DNA of 64,000 nt from assembly GCF_029319185.1 (NCBI RefSeq), contig NZ_CP119754.1:3844001-3908000 (forward strand), read 5' to 3'. Shown one piece after another: positions 24,945 to 33,596 of the stretch. Under the pieces are notes generated by a model that searched no databases, had not been told where the DNA came from, and was given only the letters and a program-made list of their open reading frames with translations. A program made the translations under genes and the position numbers. Every line of letters starts with the position of its first letter. The first letter of the stretch is position 1. The DNA is from Superficieibacter sp. HKU1. Its GTDB lineage: Bacteria > Pseudomonadota > Gammaproteobacteria > Enterobacterales > Enterobacteriaceae.

Positions 24945-25539
24945 AATCTTTTACCAACCTTTTAATGTATGGATCATCAACATCCAGCTTAGTCCTGAGA
25001 GGGCTTGTTATAACCTCTGGAACAGGATCGAAACCAAGATGCTCTCTCTTATCGAATCGTAAGCCTAGACTTCTTGTATAGCACAGAATAAGCTGAAGCC
25101 TGTTATCATATGGGCAGGCCTCACGCCAGTGCTCTAATTTTTTCCCGTCAAGAACAAGACCATCCCCACGATTCATGTTATAAGCTCTTCCATCAACATA
25201 AATACTCCATTCATTCATTTCTCGGGGATGTATACCAATCGATATAATGTAATCGACAGAATTTCTGTCTTTGTGTTTCGGTAAAACATATCCTTTCTTA
25301 TAGTTCCAGAGAAAAGAATAACTTGGATAAACAGTTTCACCTACATGAGAGGACATTTCATCACAATAATAACTTAGTAAAGCCTCTCCATAAGGTACCG
25401 CATAGTACATATGTGCATCTTTACTATCTGTATTGCCTTTAAGATGTTTCAGGTTTTCTGAAATCCCAAGATAATGATAAAAGATGTCCACCTCACGTTC
25501 GGTTATGACTGAGGGCAAAATTTTGACTCCAGAAAACAT
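24937..25539 (-). CDS. 2-oxoglutarate/Fe(II)-dependent oxygenase-like protein
   Basis: Protein of 200 aa with the facial-triad pattern of the superfamily: H89-K-D91 in LPKHKDRNS, a distal His137 in KLEHWRE, and Arg147 ten residues later in DNRLQL, the usual 2-oxoglutarate anchor. The core is a double-stranded beta-helix by pattern. It begins directly after the stop of the diiron gene (no gap). Such enzymes hydroxylate or oxidise amino acids, peptides or nucleobases. The substrate is unknown. Confidence 0.7.
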   Translation of the reverse strand: MFSGVKILPSVITEREVDIFYHYLGISENLKHLKGNTDSKDAHMYYAVPYGEALLSYYCDEMSSHVGETVYPSYSFLWNYKKGYVLPKHKDRNSVDYIISIGIHPREMNEWSIYVDGRAYNMNRGDGLVLDGKKLEHWREACPYDNRLQLILCYTRSLGLRFDKREHLGFDPVPEVITSPLRTKLDVDDPYIKRLVKDYV

Positions 25540-26289
25540 TTATTTGTCCTCCATAATTTTATTAATGAAATTATCGTGTCTGGCCTGAACGCGACTTTCA
25601 ATGATTTCTCCGGGGATTCGACTTATTTTAGAAAGCCAGGCTATACCATCTGGGTTAACGTGAAGAATTTTTTTAAAAGTCGTTAAATGATCATGAACCA
25701 TTTCCTTTTTAGCGGGCTTACTCTTAATTAGTTGTCGGAAATAATTTATACCAAGCTGGACATGTCTTGCCTCATCATTCATTGCGCCTTTGTAGATTTT
25801 CCCAATTAAGCTACCTTCACCAAAAGCGTGAATAAAAAGATTAAACTGTTCAAGTGCACCATTTTCTAGGAAAACATGGCTCAAGAATGTTTCATCAAAA
25901 GTGTTTAGTTTATGAAAGTGATCAAGATAAAGCTCACGTGTTTTGGACAAATCAAGTATATAACCATTGGCTAATATGGCATAGCGTGAGAATAATTCAG
26001 CATGTCTTGCTTCGTCATTTACTGCCTGAGCAAGACCTATCTTCAGTGAAAAATCAGTCGCCTGAAGCATCAGTTCAGCTGCATTCTCCATTCCGATGAG
26101 TTCGACGTGGGAGGATAAACTGGCCACTGTGACAGCGTCTTCTTTCAGATCATCAGGAAAATCGTCGTTGACAGCCTTTCCCCAATCAAGCCCAATATCC
26201 CAGGTCTGTTTCGTCTTCCCTTTTTGGTATAATGCATAATGCTTATCTTCAAGAAAATTTATTTCACTCATTTTTGGTTGGTTGTTCAT
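25540..26289 (-). CDS. AurF-type ferritin-like diiron protein
   Basis: Protein of 249 aa, helical, with two exact copies of the non-haem diiron signature E-x28..37-D-E-x2-H: E63 with DEARH at 92-96, and E142 with DEARH at 172-176. This spacing is that of AurF-like N-oxygenases and related oxygenases. AurF itself is about 340 aa, so this one is short. It overlaps the MFS gene end by 26 bp. It probably uses O2 to oxidise an amine or C-H group of the cluster's substrate; this is inference. Confidence 0.75.
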   Translation of the reverse strand: MNNQPKMSEINFLEDKHYALYQKGKTKQTWDIGLDWGKAVNDDFPDDLKEDAVTVASLSSHVELIGMENAAELMLQATDFSLKIGLAQAVNDEARHAELFSRYAILANGYILDLSKTRELYLDHFHKLNTFDETFLSHVFLENGALEQFNLFIHAFGEGSLIGKIYKGAMNDEARHVQLGINYFRQLIKSKPAKKEMVHDHLTTFKKILHVNPDGIAWLSKISRIPGEIIESRVQARHDNFINKIMEDK

Positions 26290-27460
26290 TCGTATTTATC
26301 CTCAGTTTAGATGAATAGATATTTAATGACATAACTAAAAGAAGAGCTAAAAGAATTATACTTGTTATCCTGAAAGTTATTTCAAGTGAAAGAACGTTCG
26401 CAATATACCCACCGACAAGGGGCATAGTGATTGCTACTACGGAAGATATCATCTGTATTGTGCCAGTGGCCTTACCTACATTTTTAAAACCAATGATCTC
26501 CCGAACGCCATAACGTATAGAAAAAAAAGTCACACCAGATGAAATACCGATCAGGATGATACATCCGTAGTAAACATATACAGATACCATGTCTCCACTC
26601 ACAAAACCGAAAATCGCAAAGGAGAATGTGTTAATCATGACCGATGTTGTCAATATCACTACGGATGTAAGTTTTTTATTCAATAGTGAGGCAAACTTCG
26701 TACCAATAACCCCACCTATTCCAAGTAGAGAAATTATTAATCCGATACTATTTTCGTTCTCACCGATGTTTTTAAAAAACAAACCTAACATATCATTGCT
26801 TAAAAAAAACGCAAAATTCGCTATGGTGTAACCAGAAACTAGATAAAAAAGGTTTTTGTTTTTCTTCATCGATGCTGCAAAGGAGAATTTTTTTTCCTCA
26901 TATACATTTTTCTTTTCCCCAGTATGTTCTTCTTTTTTATTTAACCTAAGTGATACAAGTTCACATATCAGGCTTGAAACATTTAGAGATGACGAAAATA
27001 AAATTACTTCCCATAAACCGAAAGAGTTATACAAGGCCACTACCGCGACCGGAACCAGTATGCGACTAAAATTGATAAGATATCCATAGATCTCATAGAA
27101 CCTTTTAGATTCGTCGTCATTTTCGTTAAGTTTCACATTCGATATGCTCAATCCACAACGAACGGTTGTTTTAATAAATGCTATAGCAAGCAGTCCATAA
27201 ACACTCCCAGTTAGAACAAAAACAGGGGTCACAAAACTGTTTACTATGAAAAAAAAAGACCGCCATTGATGAGTCTGTCCGTTATCAAGTAATTTACCGA
27301 AGAAACTACTTGAAAAAAGGAATGGCAAAGCGAAGCATGCTCCGAGCAGCCCCATTTCACTAGGCGTTGCCTCATAAAGATAAATTGCCACAATACTCAG
27401 CAGCGCATAATCAAGATAAGTATCAAGCTCGTTAGCCCCGATACTAATGTATTTCAGCAT
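26264..27460 (-). CDS. MFS transporter, first main gene of the cluster
   Basis: Major-facilitator protein of 398 aa with about 12 hydrophobic segments and a polar central loop (KKEEHTGEKKNVYEEKK, about residue 190). I start at MLKYISIG, which has AAGGA seven bases upstream; an ATG 11 codons earlier lacks a site. It most resembles drug or metabolite exporters in general pattern, so it probably exports the cluster's product and may give self-protection. The upstream region holds a perfect hairpin and a tiny ORF. Confidence 0.85.
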   Translation of the reverse strand: MLKYISIGANELDTYLDYALLSIVAIYLYEATPSEMGLLGACFALPFLFSSSFFGKLLDNGQTHQWRSFFFIVNSFVTPVFVLTGSVYGLLAIAFIKTTVRCGLSISNVKLNENDDESKRFYEIYGYLINFSRILVPVAVVALYNSFGLWEVILFSSSLNVSSLICELVSLRLNKKEEHTGEKKNVYEEKKFSFAASMKKNKNLFYLVSGYTIANFAFFLSNDMLGLFFKNIGENENSIGLIISLLGIGGVIGTKFASLLNKKLTSVVILTTSVMINTFSFAIFGFVSGDMVSVYVYYGCIILIGISSGVTFFSIRYGVREIIGFKNVGKATGTIQMISSVVAITMPLVGGYIANVLSLEITFRITSIILLALLLVMSLNIYSSKLRINTNEQPTKNE

Positions 27461-27484
27461 AATTAGTTCCTTACGATGCGGGTA

Positions 27485-27515
27485 AACAGGCATAAGGATA
27501 TCCCTTATGCCTGTT
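27485..27515 (-). other. 13-bp perfect hairpin between the tiny ORF and the MFS gene
   Basis: AACAGGCATAAGG and CCTTATGCCTGTT pair perfectly around a 5-nt loop. It lies 11 bp after the stop of the tiny ORF and 24 bp before the MFS start. There is only a short U-run after it in the operon direction, so it may be a leaky attenuator, an RNA-stabilising end or an operator. The arrangement (very short ORF, hairpin, then enzyme and export genes) is like that in microcin C operons. Confidence 0.6.
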
Positions 27516-27526
27516 CTTTTCTTTAA

Positions 27527-27580
27527 TTAAACTGCCAGCGGTTGATAATCCATAAATCCTCCTTCATCAAAGTGGTTCAT
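27527..27580 (-). CDS. Tiny ORF (17 codons, or 8 from an internal ATG) with a strong ribosome site
   Basis: The frame reads MNHFDEGGFMDYQPLAV. The internal ATG at 27553 has a perfect AAGGAGG six bases upstream and gives MDYQPLAV; the first ATG at 27580 has no good site. It ends in TAA 11 bp before the hairpin. Such a strong site on an eight-codon frame at the head of an operon suggests that it is translated, either as a leader peptide or as a very short peptide substrate for the following enzymes. There is no proof of translation. Confidence 0.5.
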   Translation of the reverse strand: MNHFDEGGFMDYQPLAV

Positions 27581-28088
27581 TGAATTGGACTACCTGCAGG
27601 GAATTTAAACATAACAACACACATAAAAAGATGTAAATATAAAATTTGCAATTTGTTATTCAAATGTAAATCTTAAGTAAAAAATTTAATATATAATTTG
27701 CTTAAAAAACAAACATTTAAATCCACATAAACTGCAAGGGATTAAGATTATTCCTAATCTTAATTTGATTGATTCTTACTGCTTTTGATCGGTTTTTCCT
27801 ATTAAATTCAATGGATTTTGCAAGTAACGCCAATATCATTGTGTGGAATTAGTTACCATTAGGTATAATACAAAGTAAAAACTATCAGAAATTAAGCTAA
27901 TCACTTAGTAAAATAATTATAGAAGGAATCATCTAGGTTTTTCTGGTGTTAACAGGAAATTTTAAGAGTTCACTTATTTTTAGCTGGTTTACAATTGCAT
28001 TTACTCGAGTTTATTTCCGCTGCTGTGCATAGCGGGGTCCGCCTGAAAAAGGGAAATATCTTACGCTAAGACGATTTTTTAAGTAGGT
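27581..28088. promoter_or_regulatory. AT-rich upstream region of the six-gene cluster
   Basis: About 500 bp without a gene and very rich in A and T. It must contain the promoter of the leftward cluster, since no gene reads into it from the right. I cannot single out one -35/-10 pair from the many AT-rich options. Confidence 0.4.
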
Positions 28089-28427
28089 ATGACAGGCGAC
28101 TCAGAGCGTGAAGAGGACATTGATGGGAGAATGTTGATAATGTTTGCACAGTTGGCACTATTTCCAATAGAGGCAGTAATGGAATACCAAAAGGCATTGC
28201 AGAATATACGGTCAGATGATCCTATTACAATGAAGATCCTTTATGCTGTTCGGGCAATAGAACTCAATGATGGCTTGATCAGTGCAGGGTTTGTGCGAGA
28301 TGCAGTTTGGGATCACTTACATGGGTATGGGATAAGTCATATCTTTGGTGATGTGGATGTCGTCTGGTTTGACTCAGCGCACTGTATACCTGATCAAGAT
28401 AGCTACCTAGAAGGCAGGCTTAGGTAA
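28089..28427 (+). pseudogene. Nucleotidyltransferase family protein (DUF925), C-terminally truncated
   Basis: The frame has the family core LISAGFVRDAVWDHLHGYG followed by FGDVDVVWFD, where the Asp pair is the expected metal site of a nucleotidyltransferase fold. It stops after 112 codons, six bp before an IS903-type element, while relatives are about 190 aa. The ATG at 28089 has only a weak ribosome site; a start at the internal ATGs near residues 15-31 is possible. The missing half is not present on the other side of the IS. Confidence 0.7.
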
Positions 28428-28433
28428 CAACTA

Positions 28434-29490
28434 GGCTTTGTTGAATAAATCGAACTTTTGCTGAGTTGAAAGATCAGATCACGCATCATCCTGACAATGC
28501 AGGCAGTTCCGTGGCAAAGCAGAAGTTCAAAATCACCAACTGGCGCAACTACAACAAGGCCCTGATTAATCGTGGCTCCATCACTTTCTGGCTGGACGAC
28601 GAGGCGATTCAGGCCTGGTATGAGTCAGCAACGCCTGCATCCAGGGGACGGCCTCAGCGCTATTCAGACCTTGCCATCACAACCGTCCTGGTGATTAAAC
28701 GTGTATTCCGGCTGACCCTGCGGGCCGCTCAGGGCTTTATTGATTCCATTTTTGCCCTGATGGATGTCCCGCTGCGCTGCCCGGATTACACCAGTGTCAG
28801 CAAGCGGGCAAAGTCGGTTAACGTCAGTTTTAAAACGCCCACCCGGGGTGAAATTGCGCATCTGGTGATTGATTCCACAGGACTGAAAGTCTTCGGTGAA
28901 GGTGAGTGGAAAGTCAAAAAGCACGGCAAAGAGCGCCGTCGTATCTGGCGAAAACTGCATCTGGCTGTTGATGCGAGTACGCATGAAGTCATCTGCGCGG
29001 ACCTGTCACTGAACAACATCACGGACGCTGAAGCATTCCCGGGGCTTATCCGGCAGACCCACCGAAAAATCAGGTCAGCGGCGGCGGACGGCGCTTACGA
29101 TACGCGGCGATGTCATGACGAACTGCGTCGCAAGAAAATTAGTGCGCTCATCCCTCCCCGAAAGGGAGCGGGCTACTGGCCAGTCGGGTATGAGGACCGA
29201 AACCGTGCCGTTGCGAATCAACGACTGAGCGGGAGCAATGCACGGTGGAAATGGACAACAGATTACAACCGTCGGTCGATAGCGGAAACGGCGATGTACA
29301 GGGTAAAGCAGTTATTTGGGGGTTCGCTGACGTTGCGTGATTACGATGGTCAGGTTGCAGAGGCTTTGGCCATGGTGCGTGCGCTGAACAAAATGACAAA
29401 GGCAGGTATGCCAGAAAGCGTGCGTATTATCTGACAGTTGCAACTTACTACGAAGATGCTTGCCCCAAATCTGATTTATTCAACAAAGCC
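28434..29490 (+). mobile_element. IS903-type element (IS5 family), 1057 bp
   Basis: Perfect 18-bp terminal repeats GGCTTTGTTGAATAAATC lie at both ends and the length is that of IS903. The 9-bp flanks (TAACAACTA and CCTTTAGTG) do not match, so the usual target duplication is missing. This points to a deletion or recombination involving this copy, in line with the truncated gene at its left. Confidence 0.92.
28511..29434 (+). CDS. IS903-type transposase
   Basis: IS5-family DDE transposase. I start at a GTG giving VAKQKFKITNW, which yields the usual 307 aa; an ATG 15 codons upstream is also open. The catalytic signature is seen in HLVIDSTGLKVFG, AADGAYDTRRC and RRSIAETAMYRVK (Y-(2)-R-(3)-E-(6)-K-like). 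The frame is intact. It has clear differences from IS903 itself in the C-terminal third, so it is a relative rather than an identical copy. Confidence 0.92.
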   Translation: MAKQKFKITNWRNYNKALINRGSITFWLDDEAIQAWYESATPASRGRPQRYSDLAITTVLVIKRVFRLTLRAAQGFIDSIFALMDVPLRCPDYTSVSKRAKSVNVSFKTPTRGEIAHLVIDSTGLKVFGEGEWKVKKHGKERRRIWRKLHLAVDASTHEVICADLSLNNITDAEAFPGLIRQTHRKIRSAAADGAYDTRRCHDELRRKKISALIPPRKGAGYWPVGYEDRNRAVANQRLSGSNARWKWTTDYNRRSIAETAMYRVKQLFGGSLTLRDYDGQVAEALAMVRALNKMTKAGMPESVRII

Positions 29491-29605
29491 CCTTTAGTGT
29501 CGAAATATGAGCATTTATTAAAGAAGTCCTTCACTTTATGGAAATCGATAACCATAACTCGATAATCATTATGGGACTGCAACATTATTAATGTATTTAA
29601 TATAG

Positions 29606-30211
29606 CTACTTGGAAAGGCGTTTTTTTTCATCTTTCATAACTTCAAACGATACTTCAAAAAGGCCCAGCAGAAAAACAGTCTCGTAAAGCTCTTCAATTA
29701 AATCAGTGTACTGCATATTATGCAAAAATAGCGGAGCGATAAATCTATGATGTTCTACCGAATCGGCGATAAGAAAAGTCACTACTACAAACAGAGTCGT
29801 CCATAACGGTAACTGTACAGTTCGAAATCTTATGGCAATAGCATTTCGTAAAGCATTCGAAAAAATCACGGGAAGAAGCAACATTGCAATCAATAGAATC
29901 GAAATAGCTCTAAAGATAAATTTTGGTTCATCAGGTAAATAGTTTCTTCCCCAACTGATACTTCTACCTAACAGAACAATCCACCATACCACGGCCCATA
30001 ACCAGAACTTTTTCTGCTCATGTCGCATCGTATTCATATAAAAAAACGTAAATATGGCACCAAACAGGAGCCAGACCGCCTGGCTGTTTTCGATCCACTT
30101 AACTATCTCACCGTGCATCAGTGGCGTTTGCAGATCCGCCAAAAATGGAAAAAACAGTGAGATGATAAAAAGGAAAAACGTCGATGCAGAAACTTTCGTT
30201 TTCAGTCTCAT
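29606..30211 (-). CDS. Integral membrane protein of unknown function
   Basis: Protein of 201 aa with about five hydrophobic segments (residues 9-26, 45-60, 68-84, 101-116 and 135-150). The C-terminal half has YTDLIEELYETVFLLGLFEVSFEVMKDEKK, best described as an amphipathic plus hydrophobic tail. I do not recognise a family. It stands alone between an IS and a decayed region. Composition is AT-rich like its surroundings. Confidence 0.6.
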   Translation of the reverse strand: MRLKTKVSASTFFLFIISLFFPFLADLQTPLMHGEIVKWIENSQAVWLLFGAIFTFFYMNTMRHEQKKFWLWAVVWWIVLLGRSISWGRNYLPDEPKFIFRAISILLIAMLLLPVIFSNALRNAIAIRFRTVQLPLWTTLFVVVTFLIADSVEHHRFIAPLFLHNMQYTDLIEELYETVFLLGLFEVSFEVMKDEKKRLSK

Positions 30212-30534
30212 ATTTTATGCCTACCCTAAAAAATCCTGACTGCCATTATAAGCAATCCACACCAGAACGCATTAAATTTTAATACAAAATTTTGTTTCTA
30301 CAGTCAGAAAATTATAAAATATTTAATGCCCTCAGGGCAATTTCTGTTACTTATTATGATCTCACTTATGGTATTCAACTTAATACAGAACCAGCGTCAG
30401 CGGTTCCGCCTTTTTGGTTATGTTATACCTTACCTTATCAAGACGCTTTCGGCTAAAACCTAACGGACCTGCTCCCGGTTGATAAACACACCGCGATGTT
30501 AGTATTGTCTTCATCTTTAACCTGAGGATATCTC

Positions 30535-30621
30535 ATGAGGAAGCATTTTTCCGGTGAACAGATCATCAGTATTCACCGGGAGGCCGAAGCCCTGGTCTCT
30601 TCCGGGGGAGCTTTGCCGTAA
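30535..30621 (+). pseudogene. IS3-family orfA remnant (N-terminal 28 codons)
   Basis: The start MRKHFSGEQIISIHREAEAL resembles the beginning of IS407-group OrfA proteins and is preceded by a TGAGGA site. It ends at a stop after 28 codons and the rest of the IS is absent. It marks an old insertion. Confidence 0.5.
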
Positions 30622-31045
30622 GTATGCTATCCCCTAAGCCATCTTTTATATCTATGGACTACATCCGTTTTGCAAGTTCTGAATCTGGTTTTGTGTTATT
30701 GCTTAAATCAATACGATATCAGCAAGCCTGTGTCCAAATGGGAAATCCGCACACAATCGTCTCAGTATATGTTGGGCTGACTAAAATAGCATATTCCTGT
30801 CAAACGTCAAGAGAAAGTATTCAGGCATGGTACGTCCGGATTGGAATCGATTCTGCTGAATGGGCCAATGCTCAGAATACGCGGCTACTTTCTGTATTCT
30901 GGGGCGACAGGGCTTAACCGGTAGAAGGGCATAACTTCTGAGATGCGTTAATTTACCAGAATAAAATAAACAGATCATCGTTTTTTGAACTATACTTAGT
31001 ATATGCGCATCTTTCCTTTCAAATTGTATGACAGCGGAGGAATTT

Positions 31046-31249
31046 ATGCCTTTGAAAAGTGATAAGTGTGTTTTGTTTTCCGGAGATTTAGATTTTATTG
31101 CTTTAAGTTTTGCCAGAATGCGTCTTCTGGGCCGACAGCTGCCCACAGATGCTATTACCGGCAACATGGATGAAGACTGCAGGATGCAATTCCTGAAGCG
31201 TTATGAATTTTACTTTGAACAGCTTAAGACAAAAGAGCTGGCAGAGTAA
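31046..31249 (+). CDS. Small hypothetical protein (67 aa)
   Basis: The ATG at 31046 has a strong GGAGGAATTT site in front; an ATG 18 bp upstream has none. The protein starts MPLKSDKCVLF, is charged and helical towards the C-terminus (QFLKRYEFYFEQLKTKEL), and has no signal peptide or membrane helix. I do not recognise a family. The ribosome site and balanced composition support a real gene. It could be a small regulator, but nothing shows this. Confidence 0.55.
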   Translation: MPLKSDKCVLFSGDLDFIALSFARMRLLGRQLPTDAITGNMDEDCRMQFLKRYEFYFEQLKTKELAE

Positions 31250-31576
31250 TCACAAGCCGGGTGGCTATAATAACTGCCCGGACTTCAGTTCACTGTGATG
31301 TTATATAACTAACCTGTCTGCGATACAAATCTTGAGCGTAGAAAGTTAAGACATGTACAGCAGTCATCAGGAAGCATATCGCAAAGCTTCATTCACCAAT
31401 CTCGCCCTTATCGGTTACCGAAATGATGTGTTATTAAATACAGAAGGGAATCCCTTTCCCTGGTCAGTATTATATAAAAAATCTACTCCATCTTTTCAAT
31501 TCAGTACCTTACCGGAACAGTTATATAACATTTTCTGATTCTTTTCAGTAAAGTAGTTCTGTTGAAGCGAAATTCC

Positions 31577-31603
31577 AAAAAAAAACCTGCTCGGGCAAGC
31601 AGG
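31577..31603 (-). terminator. Minus-strand terminator after repeat copy A
   Basis: CCTGCT and AGCAGG form a stem; on the minus strand nine T follow. It is 40 nt downstream of repeat copy A read leftward, so it would end a leftward RNA covering that copy. Confidence 0.7.
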
Positions 31604-31642
31604 CATCAAATAATCATGAAAAAAAAGCTAAAGCGAATTTAT

Positions 31643-31757
31643 GTAGCGCCGGGTGCCTCCCGGTAAGTCCAGCCAGCAACTGGAACTTGCGTATTGATGA
31701 CGGTTAACCCTCGAGTAAGGGTTGCTGGTTACGCCCCTCCGCATAGGGGGGATTCAC
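31643..31757 (-). repeat. Structured ~115-nt repeat, copy A
   Basis: Contains the conserved blocks GCCGGGTGCCTCCCGGT (a hairpin) at one end and CGCCCCTCCGCATAGGGGGG (a hairpin) at the other, with a variable 70-nt middle. Followed on the minus strand by a terminator. Probably a small RNA gene read leftward. Confidence 0.6.
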
Positions 31758-31860
31758 TTCTACTCAAGCATAGACAATTTTTTTCGTTTTCTCTGCCTGT
31801 CAGCAATAAAATCAGTTCTAAAGCACAAAAAGTCAAAAAAGAAAGGACTGCAAAAAAATT

Positions 31861-31980
31861 GTGGTGCCGGGTGCCTCCCGGTGGGTCTGCGCCAGTACAC
31901 ATAACCCGCGATTCTCGCAATGCGTACAACAGCAGATGAGCCGTTCCTGGTTCGCCCCTCCGCTCAGGGGGATTCACCAC
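31861..31980 (-). repeat. Structured ~115-nt repeat, copy B
   Basis: Begins GTGGTGCCGGGTGCCTCCCG and ends CGCTCAGGGGGATTCACCAC. The outer GTGGTG and CACCAC are complementary, so the whole unit can close into one multi-branch fold with two inner GC hairpins. Confidence 0.6.
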
Positions 31981-32428
31981 ATTTTTTATCTTAAAACGCG
32001 TTTTGGATTTTAGTAAAGCGGAAACATAACATTGATCGGGTCATACATAATGAGAATACAGAGTTTACATAAGAAAAGCCTGGTACAGCATTTGTCTGGT
32101 TAAGCCCCGATCAGTAACCATATTAAGAGTAAAATAAAAACAGACTGACCACATCCTGCGATAAGAGGGCGCACAGTTATAACGTTTCCTTAAAGATTAC
32201 CGCTATCAGGGGCATAAGATTGACAGCAACGGTAAACCATATGGAAATAAATTCAAATTGCTGGCAGTGATGCAGGTCTTTCCCTGCCGCCACCACTTTT
32301 TTATTAAAGTCATAAGTGGGGATGACTATTGCACTGGCAGGCAATGAGTAGAACTCAAAGTCTGCACCCGCAAGAACTTAGCTGAACGATGCTTCAACGA
32401 AACCACTAAATAAAAAGGTGTTATACAT

Positions 32429-32539
32429 GTAGTGCCGGGTGCCTCCCGGTGAGCCTGCTCCAGCCAGCAAGCCCGCGAGCAATAACAAATAACACCAATT
32501 GAGAACTGGTTCGCCCCTCCGCACAGGGGGATTCACCAC
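32429..32539 (-). repeat. Structured ~115-nt repeat, copy C
   Basis: Same two conserved hairpin blocks (AGTGCCGGGTGCCTCCCGGT and CGCACAGGGGGATTCACCAC) around a variable middle. No clear terminator lies to its left. Confidence 0.6.
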
Positions 32540-32949
32540 TTTTCAAATTTAGACAACTTTGACGCGTTTTTCCTTTTCTTAGACAAAAAAGCCTGTCGAA
32601 TCGCACGAAATGTTAACAAAGTAGCCTTTTGAACGTAAGCCCTGCTGTATGCTGTAAGGATGCCGACACTCTGTTTATATGAAATAATCTGAACACCATA
32701 TAGAAGGATGTTGCAGGAAGTTCCAGACATGAAATCAACGGCCTTGACGGTAGGGATAATGACACATTCTCCGGCAAGTCTGTGACAGTGCCGGAATTTG
32801 CGTGTCAGGTTGCGTTATCATTTTCCATCCGACTGACTGCTATCTTCAAAATAGAAAACTCATCATGTTTTTCACATAAGCCGTTTCGTCATGATTAATG
32901 AGAGAATACACAAAATGCAAGCCTGATCACACGAAATAACCGTTGTTCT

Positions 32950-32987
32950 TAAAAAAAAGCCTGCCTTGATTAAAAGTTCAGGCAGGC
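32950..32987 (-). terminator. Minus-strand terminator after repeat copy D
   Basis: GCCTGCCT and AGGCAGGC form an 8-bp stem; on the minus strand eight T follow. It lies 28 nt downstream of repeat copy D read leftward, the same arrangement as at copy A. Confidence 0.75.
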
Positions 32988-33014
32988 AAAAGTTTTTGTA
33001 ACCTACAGATGAAT

Positions 33015-33121
33015 GTGGTGCCGGGTGCCTCCCGGTGGTTCTTTGGCTGGCTGACCATGAACCGCGTGTTGGCAAGATAACCACAGCCACTTACGCCCCG
33101 CCGCTCAGGGGGATACACCAC
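33015..33121 (-). repeat. Structured ~115-nt repeat, copy D
   Basis: GTGGTGCCGGGTGCCTCCCG at one end and CCGCTCAGGGGGATACACCAC at the other can be read as 20-nt-scale blocks with complementary outer ends. With its terminator at 32950-32987 it forms a leftward RNA unit of roughly 170 nt. Confidence 0.6.
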
Positions 33122-33596
33122 CATTAAACTTTAGACTGTTTTACTATGATTGCTTACCATAAAGTCAATAATTACTTTCTGAACGCACAAAAGGTCAATT
33201 ATGAAATCGATATCAAAAAAATCTTACTGACCATATCACTGTGAAGCCTGATCCCTGCGGCATAGAATATTAAAAGGTTGACTGGACCACCTTTCAGGGT
33301 CGTACGATCTATAAAACAAACTTGTCCGGCCCGGTAATTTGTGTATCACTCCGTCTCTTACGCCTCTCGACAGATGCAGGTATTGTAACCAATTGTAATT
33401 ATAACTGTTCACTCTGCTTAAGGATCTTAAGCTTTTATTAATTTGTTCGCAATCCTTGGATTTTCAAAGAACCGAATACAGCGGGATCATTCTATAGTAA
33501 AAGTTCCAGAAAACTGATGCTGTATGATTAGGCTGTGTCCCTTAATCACCTGAGCTATAGTAACTATCTGTTTCCGCAACACATTGAACTATAGCT
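33122..33596. other. Gene-free stretch
   Basis: I see no credible ORF or RNA gene. It separates the repeat family from the IS5-type remnant. Confidence 0.4.

Noticed and set aside
27485..27515. Strong rho-independent terminator in front of the MFS gene
   Set aside because: The stem is perfect, but on the operon strand the bases after it (GTTTACCC in part) do not make a U-run, so full termination is unlikely.
30624..30917. 97-codon rightward ORF after the IS3-type remnant
   Set aside because: No ribosome site and a sequence without any family look; probably chance opening in decayed DNA.
31353..31538. 61-codon rightward ORF before the repeat family
   Set aside because: No clear ribosome site, no recognisable pattern and unbalanced composition; too weak to list as a gene.
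31643..33121. A CRISPR array as an explanation of the four repeats
   Set aside because: The units are ~115 nt, have variable middles and irregular spacers of 100-480 nt, and no cas gene is near.
31643..33121. Integron attC sites
   Set aside because: The units are foldable but lack the GTTRRRY/RYYYAAC core ends and no cassette genes lie between them.
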